A stretch of 6,626 nt of DNA from CAYNWK01 sp964400875 (GTDB lineage: Bacteria > Chloroflexota > Anaerolineae > Anaerolineales > UBA4823): contig CAYNWK010000216.1 in NCBI GenBank assembly GCA_964400875.1, positions 1 through 6,626 on the forward strand. Direction: 5' to 3'. Every line of letters begins with the position of its first letter. Position 1 is the stretch's first letter. A program made the translations under genes and the position numbers. Below, piece by piece: positions 1 through 6,578 of this stretch. The notes under the pieces were generated by a model that searched no databases, was not told the DNA's origin, and worked only from the letters and a program-made list of their open reading frames with translations.

Positions 1-1
1 A

Positions 2-529
2 ATGATCAATCGAATTGTAGGCGTTTTCAAGCTGGACAGCAACACCTTCGAGGATATCGAGCACGATACCTCGGCGACCACCCAGGCGCTGATCGTGGTG
101 CTGATCGTCGCCATCATCTCCGGGATCGGCTCGGGCTTCGGGGCGACGATCTCGGACGGTTCGTTCGTGCGCAGCTTCCTCGGCACGCTTATCAGCGCCT
201 TGCTAGGCTGGCTGATATGGTCGGCAGTCTCCTGGTTTGTCGGCACCACTTTCTTCGGCGGTAAGGCGGACATCGGGGAAATGCTGCGGGTGATCGGCTT
301 CGCCTACTCGCCCCAGGTACTGGGCATCATCCCCTGCATCGGGGGCATCGTCGGGGCGATCTGGTCATTGATCGCCGGCTTTATCGCCGTTCGCCAGGGG
401 TTGGACCTGGATAACGTCAAGGCTTTACTGACGATCCTGATCGGTTTCTTCTTTTATTTGATCGTATTTGCCGTGTTGGGGATCTTCGTGGGAGGCGCCG
501 GCGCGCTGTTGAGCGGATTATTTGGCTAA
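2..529 (+). CDS. Yip1-family integral membrane protein
   Basis: This 175-residue, very hydrophobic protein has a short polar N-terminus (residues 1-28, with acidic residues near 13-22). At least four membrane segments follow, at about 29-50, 57-81, 104-130 and 140-172; the last is long enough to be two. The order of a polar N-terminus, a GG-K-D loop near 86-90, the helix with AYSPQVLG (101-108) and the polar stretch RQGLDLDNVKA (131-141) before the last hydrophobic block fits the bacterial Yip1 domain. Bacterial members have no well-defined biochemical role; they are inner-membrane proteins of unknown function. The ATG begins at the second base of the window, so no upstream signals are visible. 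A start here is plausible because the N-terminus looks like a natural one, but an earlier start cannot be excluded. It converges with the glycosidase gene downstream. Membrane location is confident; family assignment is from recalled pattern only. Confidence 0.85.
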   Translation: MINRIVGVFKLDSNTFEDIEHDTSATTQALIVVLIVAIISGIGSGFGATISDGSFVRSFLGTLISALLGWLIWSAVSWFVGTTFFGGKADIGEMLRVIGFAYSPQVLGIIPCIGGIVGAIWSLIAGFIAVRQGLDLDNVKALLTILIGFFFYLIVFAVLGIFVGGAGALLSGLFG

Positions 530-555
530 AATAAACCTTTGAGACGGGTCAAACC

Positions 556-613
556 AAGTCCCCGGCACTGGGCAGCAGTCTGCGACTGCTTGCCTAAAAA
601 GCGCCGGGGACTT
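556..613. repeat. Long interrupted hairpin between convergent genes (possible palindromic repeat or bidirectional terminator)
   Basis: The outer arms AAGTCCCCGGC (556-566) and GCCGGGGACTT (603-613) are perfect 11-base reverse complements. An inner stem GGCAGCAGTC (571-580) pairs with GACTGCTTGCC (584-594) with one bulged base, closing on a three-base loop (581-583). Unpaired bases at 567-570 and 595-602 form an asymmetric internal loop that includes an A-run (596-600). It fills most of the gap between two convergent stop codons, where a terminator for both genes is expected. However, neither strand has a U-tract directly after the outer stem, so it is not a canonical intrinsic terminator. The size and two-tier shape also suit a dispersed palindromic (REP or MITE-like) element. 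Confidence 0.7.
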
Positions 614-620
614 CTCTTAC

Positions 621-2531
621 CTACCGAAACGACCAGAGCGATTCGGGGATAGGGCTGAAGGCGGATTGGGAGGCGAGCTGGCTTTGGCGGACCCAACCCG
701 CCGGGCTGTCGTTGAAATCCACAAACCACCAGGTTGCATTTTTAACGAAAATGCCGTTCAAGCCGTTGAGGTGATCGGCGATTTCGCCAATTGAACCCGA
801 TGGCAAAACCCATGGAGCTGCGTAGTTGTCTCCCGGTCCCAGGCGAACGGCGGCTTCCCCCGTGGTGACGACCGGCTCTCCGACGCCGAATGCGGCGGCG
901 TTGATGTCCGGGCCGGCGACCGCGACCATCATCATACCGTTGGCGACCAGGCGCTGCAGCGGAGTGTTGGCTTCGGCGACGGCGAACGCCGGGCTGTGGG
1001 TCAATTCTTCTTCCGTGGTCAGGGAGAAGGGGCCAGCCGGCTCACCGGCCTGACCGGCGCCGGTTTGCGTGCCCTTCGGCGGTTTCGAAAGCAAGGGGAC
1101 GTAGAGCCTGCCTTCGCAAAAGACGTTGTTGCAGTAGGTGTTGTTGACCACCTTGCCGTTGATCACCATAGTGGAGGAGCCGCCGCCGTCCTGGGATATG
1201 CCTTCGACAGCGCCCAGAACGTCTTTGGCAAAATTACCCAGTTCACCGATGCTCATGCCGACGCTGACGAAAGGATCGCGGCCGTCTACGACGATGAAGT
1301 AGATGTACTCGCTGTTGAAGGCGATCGCCGTGCGGGGATGGCGCGGCCAGGCCCCACCGTTGCTGGAATAGGGGTAAACCACACCGTTTTTGAGAAAGTG
1401 GAAGTCCCCGCCGAGGGCAGCATAGGCATCGGCCCAGTCGTACGCACTCAAGCTGCCGCTGCAAATGCCCTCGGTAGCGTCCACGTCCTTGACTTTCTGT
1501 GAAATGGCGATGTTATCCCCAACTTCGATGTAGTCGTCCAGGTAATCCACCGCTCCCCCTTGCGCCGAGAGCACTACGTGATCGAAGGGGATAGGCGTAG
1601 AACCTTGCCCATTTCGTATTTGTACTACCGTACCTTTTGCAGAAGCCTCGATTGTAGCGTTTTTGCTGATCAGGTCCGGTTCGTCCATGCGCACCAGCAC
1701 CTCCATGGAATCCTTGTTATCGGTGTTGGTTTCGCTGTCGTATTGAGGCGTGTACAGGATCAGCTCGTTATCCTCGCGAGGCACGTTGACCCCATCGATG
1801 AGCATCTCCTCTTCATAACCTCCGGTGCTGTCGATGAAGATCAGGATATTTTTGCCCGCCGGGTGGCTGACGCAGCCGCCGATAAAGGGCTGCCGATCCA
1901 GATTCCAGACGAAACCGCTGCCGTTCTGGTTGTCGGTAAAACGCTTGGCGTACCAGCCAGATTGGACCACGCCGCGGTCCGGGATGCCGGTGTACGGGTC
2001 GAAGTAGCTGCCGTTGATGGCCACGACCACCTGGTTGCGAGTGCCCATCTCCGGCGGGTCGTAGGACTGCCCCCAGAAGTTCAGCGCCTGGTCGTAGCGA
2101 GCGGCAATGGACTGCACCGTCTCTTTTCCACTGGCCAGTTTGCCCTGGGCGATGGCGCTTTCCAGGGTCACCTGCTCAGCGAGCGTTGGATCACGGGACA
2201 TGCGGGCGACGAACACATTGTTGGGGGTGGGCAGGTGGAACTTGCGGTATTCGATCCCCGGGCCGACCGGGACCCAGTCCAAAGCGGCGGCGAGGAGTTC
2301 TACGTCGGAAGGAGGCTGAAAGACAACCTCGTCGCTTTCCGGCTCTTGTTCGCCAGTCGTGGCGGTGGCTTGCAGCTGGGCGGCCGGGGCGGCTATCTGT
2401 TCTTGAACGCTGGAGGGGGCCGAGCGCGCCCCCTGGGAAGAAATCGCCAGCAAGATCGGAAGCAGCGCCAGGGGCAGAAGAACCACCAGGAAAGGGAGCG
2501 TTTTGTTCAGCGAGTTTCGACGATAGGGCAT
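621..2531 (-). CDS. Exported phosphodiester glycosidase (NAGPA domain) with C-terminal SH3-like domain
   Basis: This 636-residue protein opens with a basic stretch (MPYRRNSLNK) and a hydrophobic helix at 11-31, read as a signal peptide or membrane anchor. A low-complexity Ala/Gln/Glu linker runs to about 75. The phosphodiester glycosidase (NAGPA-like) domain spans roughly 165-480. Its marks are AINGSYFD (171-178), GGDFHFLKNG (374-383), RHPRTAIAF (397-405), VDGR (415-418) and the DGGGSSTM loop (448-455). In characterised relatives this fold removes GlcNAc from phosphodiester-linked sugars; bacterial members are often labelled as acting on exopolysaccharide, and the substrate here is unknown. 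A region from about 554 to 620 (VRLGPGDNY, then GWVRQSQL) resembles a bacterial SH3 domain and may bind cell wall. Cysteines at 220, 357, 467 and 472 could form disulfides outside the cell. I chose the ATG at 2531 over the adjacent in-frame TTG at 2534 because a GAGG lies six bases upstream of it. Confidence 0.9.
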   Translation of the reverse strand: MPYRRNSLNKTLPFLVVLLPLALLPILLAISSQGARSAPSSVQEQIAAPAAQLQATATTGEQEPESDEVVFQPPSDVELLAAALDWVPVGPGIEYRKFHLPTPNNVFVARMSRDPTLAEQVTLESAIAQGKLASGKETVQSIAARYDQALNFWGQSYDPPEMGTRNQVVVAINGSYFDPYTGIPDRGVVQSGWYAKRFTDNQNGSGFVWNLDRQPFIGGCVSHPAGKNILIFIDSTGGYEEEMLIDGVNVPREDNELILYTPQYDSETNTDNKDSMEVLVRMDEPDLISKNATIEASAKGTVVQIRNGQGSTPIPFDHVVLSAQGGAVDYLDDYIEVGDNIAISQKVKDVDATEGICSGSLSAYDWADAYAALGGDFHFLKNGVVYPYSSNGGAWPRHPRTAIAFNSEYIYFIVVDGRDPFVSVGMSIGELGNFAKDVLGAVEGISQDGGGSSTMVINGKVVNNTYCNNVFCEGRLYVPLLSKPPKGTQTGAGQAGEPAGPFSLTTEEELTHSPAFAVAEANTPLQRLVANGMMMVAVAGPDINAAAFGVGEPVVTTGEAAVRLGPGDNYAAPWVLPSGSIGEIADHLNGLNGIFVKNATWWFVDFNDSPAGWVRQSQLASQSAFSPIPESLWSFR

Positions 2532-2537
2532 CAAGTA

Positions 2538-2541
2538 CCTC
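2538..2541 (-). promoter_or_regulatory. Ribosome binding site of the phosphodiester glycosidase gene
   Basis: On the minus strand GAGG occupies 2541-2538, six bases before the ATG at 2531. This spacing favours the ATG over the TTG codon just upstream, which would sit only three bases from the motif. Confidence 0.6.
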
Positions 2542-2569
2542 GGACAACTTTATTCGGCTGCACCGGATG

Positions 2570-2612
2570 CTGCATGGAGGGGTGCAAGACGTACGCCAGG
2601 CGCCTCCATCAG
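2570..2612 (-). other. Possible leader hairpin upstream of the glycosidase gene
   Basis: CTGCATGGAGG (2570-2580) and CCTCCATCAG (2603-2612) are reverse complements except for one bulged base. They make a stem of about ten pairs around a 22-base loop. It lies about 40 bases upstream of the glycosidase start, where it would fall in the 5' leader or act as an operator. No known riboswitch or regulator motif is recognised, and a stem of this size can arise by chance. A TAAAAT-like -10 box on the minus strand (about 2620-2625) lies just upstream, but its -35 is poor, so I do not call a promoter. Confidence 0.25.
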
Positions 2613-2687
2613 TTTCAATTTTACTGTGAATCCGGCTGCTTTGCAGGGGATTAGGATGGTTTTAATTGTTTTGGCGTTACGCAGTTT

Positions 2688-2746
2688 GCAGGGAAAGTGG
2701 GGGTTTTGGGGGGGGGGGAACACCCCCGAACAACCCCCCAAGACCC
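2688..2746. repeat. G-run/C-run tract past the pirin stop codon (degenerate repeat copy A; terminator-like on the minus strand)
   Basis: The plus strand reads GCAGGGAAAGTG (2688-2699), then G-runs at 2699-2703 and 2708-2718 (eleven Gs) joined by TTTT, then C-runs at 2723-2727 and 2734-2739. The G and C tracts can fold into several alternative hairpins. On the minus strand this lies just past the pirin stop codon, so it could act as its terminator, though no U-tract follows. The G-runs also fit a possible G-quadruplex. The segment resembles the sequence at 3580-3633 (same GCAGGGAA start, TTTTGG, and an AACAA, C-run, AAGA, CCC end), suggesting a shared element. Homopolymer lengths may be inaccurate in the assembly. 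Confidence 0.5.
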
Positions 2747-2752
2747 TCGGGA

Positions 2753-3526
2753 TCAATTGAGGAATGGGGGCAGGTAAAAAGACAGGAAGTGCAGGCGATC
2801 CTCGCTGGCGGCGCACAGCTGCGCCGATGGGGCCGAAGGGCGGGCCAGGATCACGTCGTAAAGACCCAGTTCGACCTCCCCGGCGGGCGTGGAAAGCCGG
2901 CCGCGGCCGTCGGTGACGTACAGGAACAGGTCTTCGTCCGGCTGCGGCGGTTCCAGCCCGGTCGCGCCGCCCGGATCGACGGCAGCCGCGGTCAGGCGGC
3001 CGTGCATGTGCGCCTCCATGGGCGAACCCGACCCGATCAGGTCGAAAACCATAGCCTCCCCGGCGCGCCGGGAGGGCAGCTGGTCGCGGTGGGCTTGCTG
3101 GTAATGAGGCGGCAACCCGCGAAACCGCGGATCGGCTGCGTACCAGATCTGGATGACGCGCACCGGACGGTCGTGGTGGTTGAGCTCCTGGTGCTCGATC
3201 CAATTTCCGGAGAACATGCGCTGCAGCTCTCCGGCGTGGATCTCGCCCTTACCGCCGGTGGTGTCCTCGTGGTACAGCACGCCGTCCAGGACCCAGGTGA
3301 AGATCTCCAGGCCGCGGTGCGGGTGCCAGGTAAAACCGCTGTGTGGCGCGATGGTGGTCATGTGCGCGGTGAGCATGCCGCTCAAGCGCTGCAAGGGACT
3401 CCAGCCGCCTACGGCGAAGTGGGAATGCAGCCAGTGCACCGGGTGGATCTCGGGAAAGCGACCGGCCGGCAGGTGCTGCAAGGGCTCCGGGTGTAGAAAC
3501 CCGGATTGGATGACGGAATCATACAT
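2753..3526 (-). CDS. Pirin-family protein (metal-binding bicupin)
   Basis: The product is 257 residues, close to the usual pirin length. The N-terminal cupin carries the family signature: HPHRGLEIFTWVLDG at 68-82, an H-x-D pattern at 86-88 (YHEDT), GEIHAGELQRM at 94-104 and IEHQE at 110-114. By comparison with characterised pirins, His68, His70, His112 and Glu114 are the expected iron ligands, and all four are present. The WLHSHF segment at 32-37 resembles the YhhW-like branch. The second cupin (about 165-257) is more divergent, as usual. Some pirins have quercetin 2,3-dioxygenase activity and others act as redox-sensing cofactors; the sequence does not decide between them. The ATG at 3526 has no good Shine-Dalgarno, but a strong promoter ends only nine bases upstream of it. 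The gene is divergent from the diguanylate cyclase gene and flanked by G/C-tract repeats on both sides. Confidence 0.93.
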   Translation of the reverse strand: MYDSVIQSGFLHPEPLQHLPAGRFPEIHPVHWLHSHFAVGGWSPLQRLSGMLTAHMTTIAPHSGFTWHPHRGLEIFTWVLDGVLYHEDTTGGKGEIHAGELQRMFSGNWIEHQELNHHDRPVRVIQIWYAADPRFRGLPPHYQQAHRDQLPSRRAGEAMVFDLIGSGSPMEAHMHGRLTAAAVDPGGATGLEPPQPDEDLFLYVTDGRGRLSTPAGEVELGLYDVILARPSAPSAQLCAASEDRLHFLSFYLPPFLN

Positions 3527-3535
3527 AGCCCAACC

Positions 3536-3564
3536 ATTATAGATAAAGTTGGTCTAAAAATCAA
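3536..3564 (-). promoter_or_regulatory. Near-consensus sigma-70 type promoter of the pirin gene (leaderless configuration)
   Basis: On the minus strand a TTGATT -35 box (3564-3559) and a perfect TATAAT -10 box (3541-3536) are separated by exactly 17 bases. The pirin ATG starts at 3526, nine bases after the -10 box. Initiation at the usual distance would start the transcript within about three bases of the start codon, giving an essentially leaderless mRNA. This fits the absence of a Shine-Dalgarno sequence. Confidence 0.7.
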
Positions 3565-3586
3565 TCTCAATTGTCATTAGCAGGGA

Positions 3587-3724
3587 AGTGTTTTGGCGGC
3601 GACCCCCCCAAAAACAAACCCCCAAAAGAACCCAAAATAATTAAAGTTGGGGGACTTGTAGNNNNNNNNNNTCTCAGTTTTATTTAGCCGGTTCTTTTTT
3701 TGGGGGCGTCGCCGCCAAAACACT
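3587..3724. repeat. Imperfect inverted repeat flanking the assembly gap (repeat copies B and C)
   Basis: AGTGTTTTGGCGGCGAC (3587-3603) and GTCGCCGCCAAAACACT (3708-3724) are perfect 17-base reverse complements. Similarity continues inward: a C-run then an A-run then GAACC on the left, mirrored on the right by GGTTC, seven Ts and five Gs (about 3690-3706). The right copy lacks roughly ten bases present in the left. The centre is AT-rich and broken by ten Ns. No clear target-site duplication flanks the arms, and no transposase is visible. It could be a small non-autonomous element, a large hairpin that blocked assembly, or contig ends joined inside a dispersed repeat. Confidence 0.6.
3662..3671. 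other. Assembly gap (ten Ns)
   Basis: Ten consecutive undetermined bases lie at the centre of the inverted repeat. A fixed run of ten commonly marks a scaffold join of unknown true length, so the divergent intergenic distance here is uncertain and sequence may be missing. Confidence 0.97.
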
Positions 3725-3761
3725 CCGCCAATATGCTCCAAAAGTCTTTCAGTTTCGTGCA

Positions 3762-3790
3762 TTGTACTGAGCGGGAGAAAAGTGTAAAAT
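3762..3790 (+). promoter_or_regulatory. Candidate promoter for the diguanylate cyclase gene
   Basis: A TAAAAT -10 box (3785-3790, five of six consensus bases) lies 17 bases after TTGTAC (3762-3767, where only the TTG matches the -35 consensus). The leader would be about 110 bases to the ATG at 3910. An alternative -10, TACAAT at 3875-3880, lies closer to the gene but has no good -35. No c-di-GMP riboswitch core is recognised in the leader. Confidence 0.35.
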
Positions 3791-3897
3791 TGCCTGTGAG
3801 AACGTAACTTAAATCCCTCGAGACGATTCCGGGCTGGGAGTTGAGTCTGTGGACAGGGGAAAACAGAAAGGCCCTACAATACTTCTCAGCGAGGGAT

Positions 3898-3901
3898 GAG
3901 G
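3898..3901 (+). promoter_or_regulatory. Ribosome binding site deciding the diguanylate cyclase start
   Basis: GAGG eight bases upstream of the ATG at 3910 supports that codon as the start. The in-frame TTG at 3841, which would add 23 residues, has GGAG directly abutting it with no spacer. Confidence 0.55.
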
Positions 3902-3909
3902 CATTGGGT

Positions 3910-6447
3910 ATGTCCGAATTCAAGCTGGTGCTGCAACTCTACGAGTTGGGGAATCAGGTCATCACAGCAGAGACCACCCAATCAGCCGTGGAAAGCGCCG
4001 CCCGCGGGCTGTCCCAGATTTTTCAGGCCGATTTTGCTGCAATTTTTCTGACCGGGCCGCAGGACGAGCTCGCCCTTGCTTTTGGACTGGCTGCGAACGA
4101 TGCAGACCTCGAATCTGCCTGGCAGGCTGCGCGCCAGGCAGGGGAACTGTCCCTCCAGATCTCCGACGATCACATCTTTATTGACGGCCGCGAGGCCGGG
4201 AACGCCGATCAACTGCCCGCGTTTTGGTCCGAACTGGGGATGGAAGCTTACGCCGGCCTGACGCTGGGCAGCCCGGAGAAACAGATCGGGCTGGTGTGCG
4301 TCGGGTTTCTACGCGCGCATCCTTTCACGGAGGAGTCATCCGCCGGGCTGCGCCAGTTCAGCGCCCAGGTTGGGGCGGCGATCGAGCGCACCCGCATGCT
4401 GATCAAGACCAGGCAGCGGGAGATGGATTTGAGCGAGCTGGCAGAGATGGCCCGCATGATGATCTCCACCCTGGATATCGAAGAGCTGCTGCTGCGCATC
4501 GCCACCCGGTTGGCGGTCGTAACTGGGATGGACTCTTGCGCCATATCCGTCTTTGAACCGGACCCGGATAGGGTGCAGCTGCTGGCGCACTACAACTGGT
4601 CGGGCGTGCCGGATTCGGCAGGTGAGAGCGAGATTTACCTGCTGAGAGATTACCCCGCGACGGCGCGAGTGCTGCGCAACGGCGAGCCGCTGGTATTGAG
4701 TTTGAACGATCCCGGCGCCGATCCGGCCGAAGTTGAATTGATGAGCATGTGGGAGTACCAGGTTCTGGTTATGCTGCCCTTGGTGGTGCGCGGCCAGTCG
4801 GTGGGTCTGCTGGAGCTATACAGCGAGCAGGATAAGCAGGGGTTCTCTTCCGAAGAACTGGACCGCCTGATGGCCTTTGCCGAGCAGGTGGCCCTGGCGA
4901 TCAGCAACGCCCGTTTGTACGCGCGCGAGCAGCGCACCCGTCTGGCGGCGGAGACGATCCGCCATGCAACCCTGGCTCTGAGTGCGACGCTGGAGCTCAA
5001 CCAGGTCCTGGATTTGATCCTGGAACAGCTGCAGCAGGTGGTGCATTTCGATTCAGCCTCCTTGATGCTCCTGGAGCAAAACCAACTCAGGGTCCTGGCG
5101 GTCCACGGCCATCCCAACCCGGAGGCGGCGCTTCAAGTCAGGTTCAACGTGGACGAGGACGATCTGGCTCAGGAGGTGGTGGCTAAAAAGGACACGATAA
5201 TCCTGGGAGACGCGCGCGAGGACCGGCGCTTCCGGCTGCGCGGCGAGGCGACCTACGTGCGCGGCTGGATGGGAGTCCCGCTGCTGGCCGCGGGACGGGT
5301 GATCGGCTTGCTCACGCTGGATGACCGTGAACCCCACGCCTACAACGCCGACGACGCCAACCTGGCGATGGCCTTTGCTAACCAGGCCTCTGTGGCCGTC
5401 GCTAACGCCCGCCTGTATCAAAGCGAGCGGGAGCAGCGCACCCTGGCTGAGGCGCTGCGCGAAATCAGCCTGGTGCTCTCCAGCAGCCTGGAGATGAGCG
5501 CGATATTGGAAACATTGCTCGAGCAGATCGAGCGGGTGATCCCGTACGACAGCGCCTGTGTCCTGCTTCAGGAGAAAGACGAGGCGCGCGCAGCCGCACA
5601 CCGAGGCTTTGAAAGGTTCGGGACAGCGCAATTAATCGAGGATCTCGCCCTGCCGGTTAATAAGACGGCCAACCTGAGGCACATGGTCAAAACTCGCCGG
5701 CCTTTTTATATCGCCGATGTCAGTACCTACCCGGAGTGGGTGACGACGGAGACTTCCTGGCACACCGGCTCCTGGTTAGGCGCGCCGCTGGTAGCTCACG
5801 ACCGTCTGCTGGGATTCCTGACCCTCGACAAGGTGGAGCACGGTCACTACACAGCTTTACACGCTGCACGGCTGGAGGCGCTGGCGAGTCACGCGGCTAT
5901 CGCGCTGCTGAATGCGCTCACTTTTGGTGAGGTCGAACAGGCCTCGATCACCGATTTCGTGACCGGCAGCTTCAACCACCGCTATTTTCACCAGCAGCTG
6001 CGCCAGGAGATCGACCGGTCCCGCCGCCTGGGACAGCCGCTTGCACTGTTGATGCTCGACATCGATAACTTTAAGGTGGTCAACGACAACTACGGGCACC
6101 AGGTCGGAGATCTGATCCTGCACAGCCTGGCGGAGCGCCTGCGGGGCGAACTGCGGGTGGTGGACGTGTTGGCCAGGTATGGGGGCGAAGAGTTTACTAT
6201 CATCCTGCCGGGAACCACGGTGGATTCGGTGGTGCCGGTAGCTGAAAAGCTGCGCCGGGCGGTGGCCGCAGAGGATTTCCAGGTCAACGGCCTGGATATC
6301 CCAGTGACAGTCAGCATCGGCGGGGCAGCCTACCCGGATCACGCCAGTTCAGCTCGCGAGCTGGTCGAATGCGCCGATCAGGCCATGTACCAGGCGAAAG
6401 AGGACGGGAGAGACTGCGTGCGCCTGGCCGACGGCGAACCTGATTGA
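3910..6447 (+). CDS. Diguanylate cyclase with four tandem GAF domains (GGDEF output)
   Basis: The product is 845 residues with no signal peptide or membrane segment, so it is probably cytoplasmic. Four GAF-like sensor modules lie at about 20-165 (most divergent), 185-337, 363-503 and 529-672, joined by helical linkers. The linkers repeat a REQRT motif (339-343 and 507-511) and a 'SxTLE' motif followed by a leucine-rich helix (near 186, 359 and 525), a sign of internal duplication. The GGDEF domain spans about 680-840. It has DFVTGSFNHRYF at 682-693, the metal-binding Asp717 in LDIDNFK, Asn725 for guanine contact, and the active-site GGEEF at 758-762. An RVVD at 749-752, five residues before GGEEF, matches the inhibitory RxxD site, so feedback inhibition is expected. 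The inferred reaction is 2 GTP to c-di-GMP, controlled by ligands or partners of the GAF modules. The GAF ligands cannot be read from the sequence. Starting at the TTG at 3841 would add 23 residues. Confidence 0.92.
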   Translation: MSEFKLVLQLYELGNQVITAETTQSAVESAARGLSQIFQADFAAIFLTGPQDELALAFGLAANDADLESAWQAARQAGELSLQISDDHIFIDGREAGNADQLPAFWSELGMEAYAGLTLGSPEKQIGLVCVGFLRAHPFTEESSAGLRQFSAQVGAAIERTRMLIKTRQREMDLSELAEMARMMISTLDIEELLLRIATRLAVVTGMDSCAISVFEPDPDRVQLLAHYNWSGVPDSAGESEIYLLRDYPATARVLRNGEPLVLSLNDPGADPAEVELMSMWEYQVLVMLPLVVRGQSVGLLELYSEQDKQGFSSEELDRLMAFAEQVALAISNARLYAREQRTRLAAETIRHATLALSATLELNQVLDLILEQLQQVVHFDSASLMLLEQNQLRVLAVHGHPNPEAALQVRFNVDEDDLAQEVVAKKDTIILGDAREDRRFRLRGEATYVRGWMGVPLLAAGRVIGLLTLDDREPHAYNADDANLAMAFANQASVAVANARLYQSEREQRTLAEALREISLVLSSSLEMSAILETLLEQIERVIPYDSACVLLQEKDEARAAAHRGFERFGTAQLIEDLALPVNKTANLRHMVKTRRPFYIADVSTYPEWVTTETSWHTGSWLGAPLVAHDRLLGFLTLDKVEHGHYTALHAARLEALASHAAIALLNALTFGEVEQASITDFVTGSFNHRYFHQQLRQEIDRSRRLGQPLALLMLDIDNFKVVNDNYGHQVGDLILHSLAERLRGELRVVDVLARYGGEEFTIILPGTTVDSVVPVAEKLRRAVAAEDFQVNGLDIPVTVSIGGAAYPDHASSARELVECADQAMYQAKEDGRDCVRLADGEPD

Positions 6448-6456
6448 GGCCGGCCG

Positions 6457-6480
6457 TCCCAATCCTGGGAGATTTCTTAA
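6457..6480 (+). terminator. Weak intrinsic terminator candidate after the diguanylate cyclase gene
   Basis: TCCCA (6457-6461) pairs with TGGGA (6466-6470) around a four-base loop, followed by the T-rich GATTTCTTAA. It begins nine bases after the stop codon, but the stem is only five pairs, so termination would be inefficient at best. Confidence 0.3.
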
Positions 6481-6578
6481 CTTCATCTCAGGTTGCTTTA
6501 AGCGCACAGCGCTATACTTATATCCGCCGAAGAGCCTTAATTCTATTAGGACTTATGCACTTAAGAGAAGAAGGGGTT

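Noticed and set aside
1560..2654. A 364-codon open frame on the plus strand, antisense to the phosphodiester glycosidase gene.
   Set aside because: It mirrors the codon structure of a well-supported gene in GC-rich DNA. Its product is rich in Val, Arg, Gly and His with no recognisable domain, and no ribosome binding site is evident.
2550..3203. A 217-codon minus-strand frame overlapping the 3' part of the pirin gene.
   Set aside because: It is a frame shadow of pirin: the product is dominated by Arg, Pro and Ala and runs through the G/C tract. The pirin frame is uninterrupted.
2666..3496. A 276-codon open frame on the plus strand across the pirin gene.
   Set aside because: It is antisense to pirin, whose metal-binding motifs are intact. 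It begins in the homopolymer-rich intergenic DNA, and its translation is low-complexity without a family signature.
3580..3640. A CRISPR-like reading of the repeated C-run/A-run units.
   Set aside because: The repeats are irregular homopolymer tracts without uniform repeat and spacer lengths, and no cas gene is nearby.
3577..3762. A 61-residue minus-strand frame through the N-gap.
   Set aside because: It depends on undetermined bases and consists largely of inverted-repeat sequence.
3791..3909. A possible c-di-GMP riboswitch in the leader of the diguanylate cyclase gene.
   Set aside because: A segment near 3850-3874 is purine-rich with a loose resemblance, but the conserved GEMM core and its paired helices are not present.
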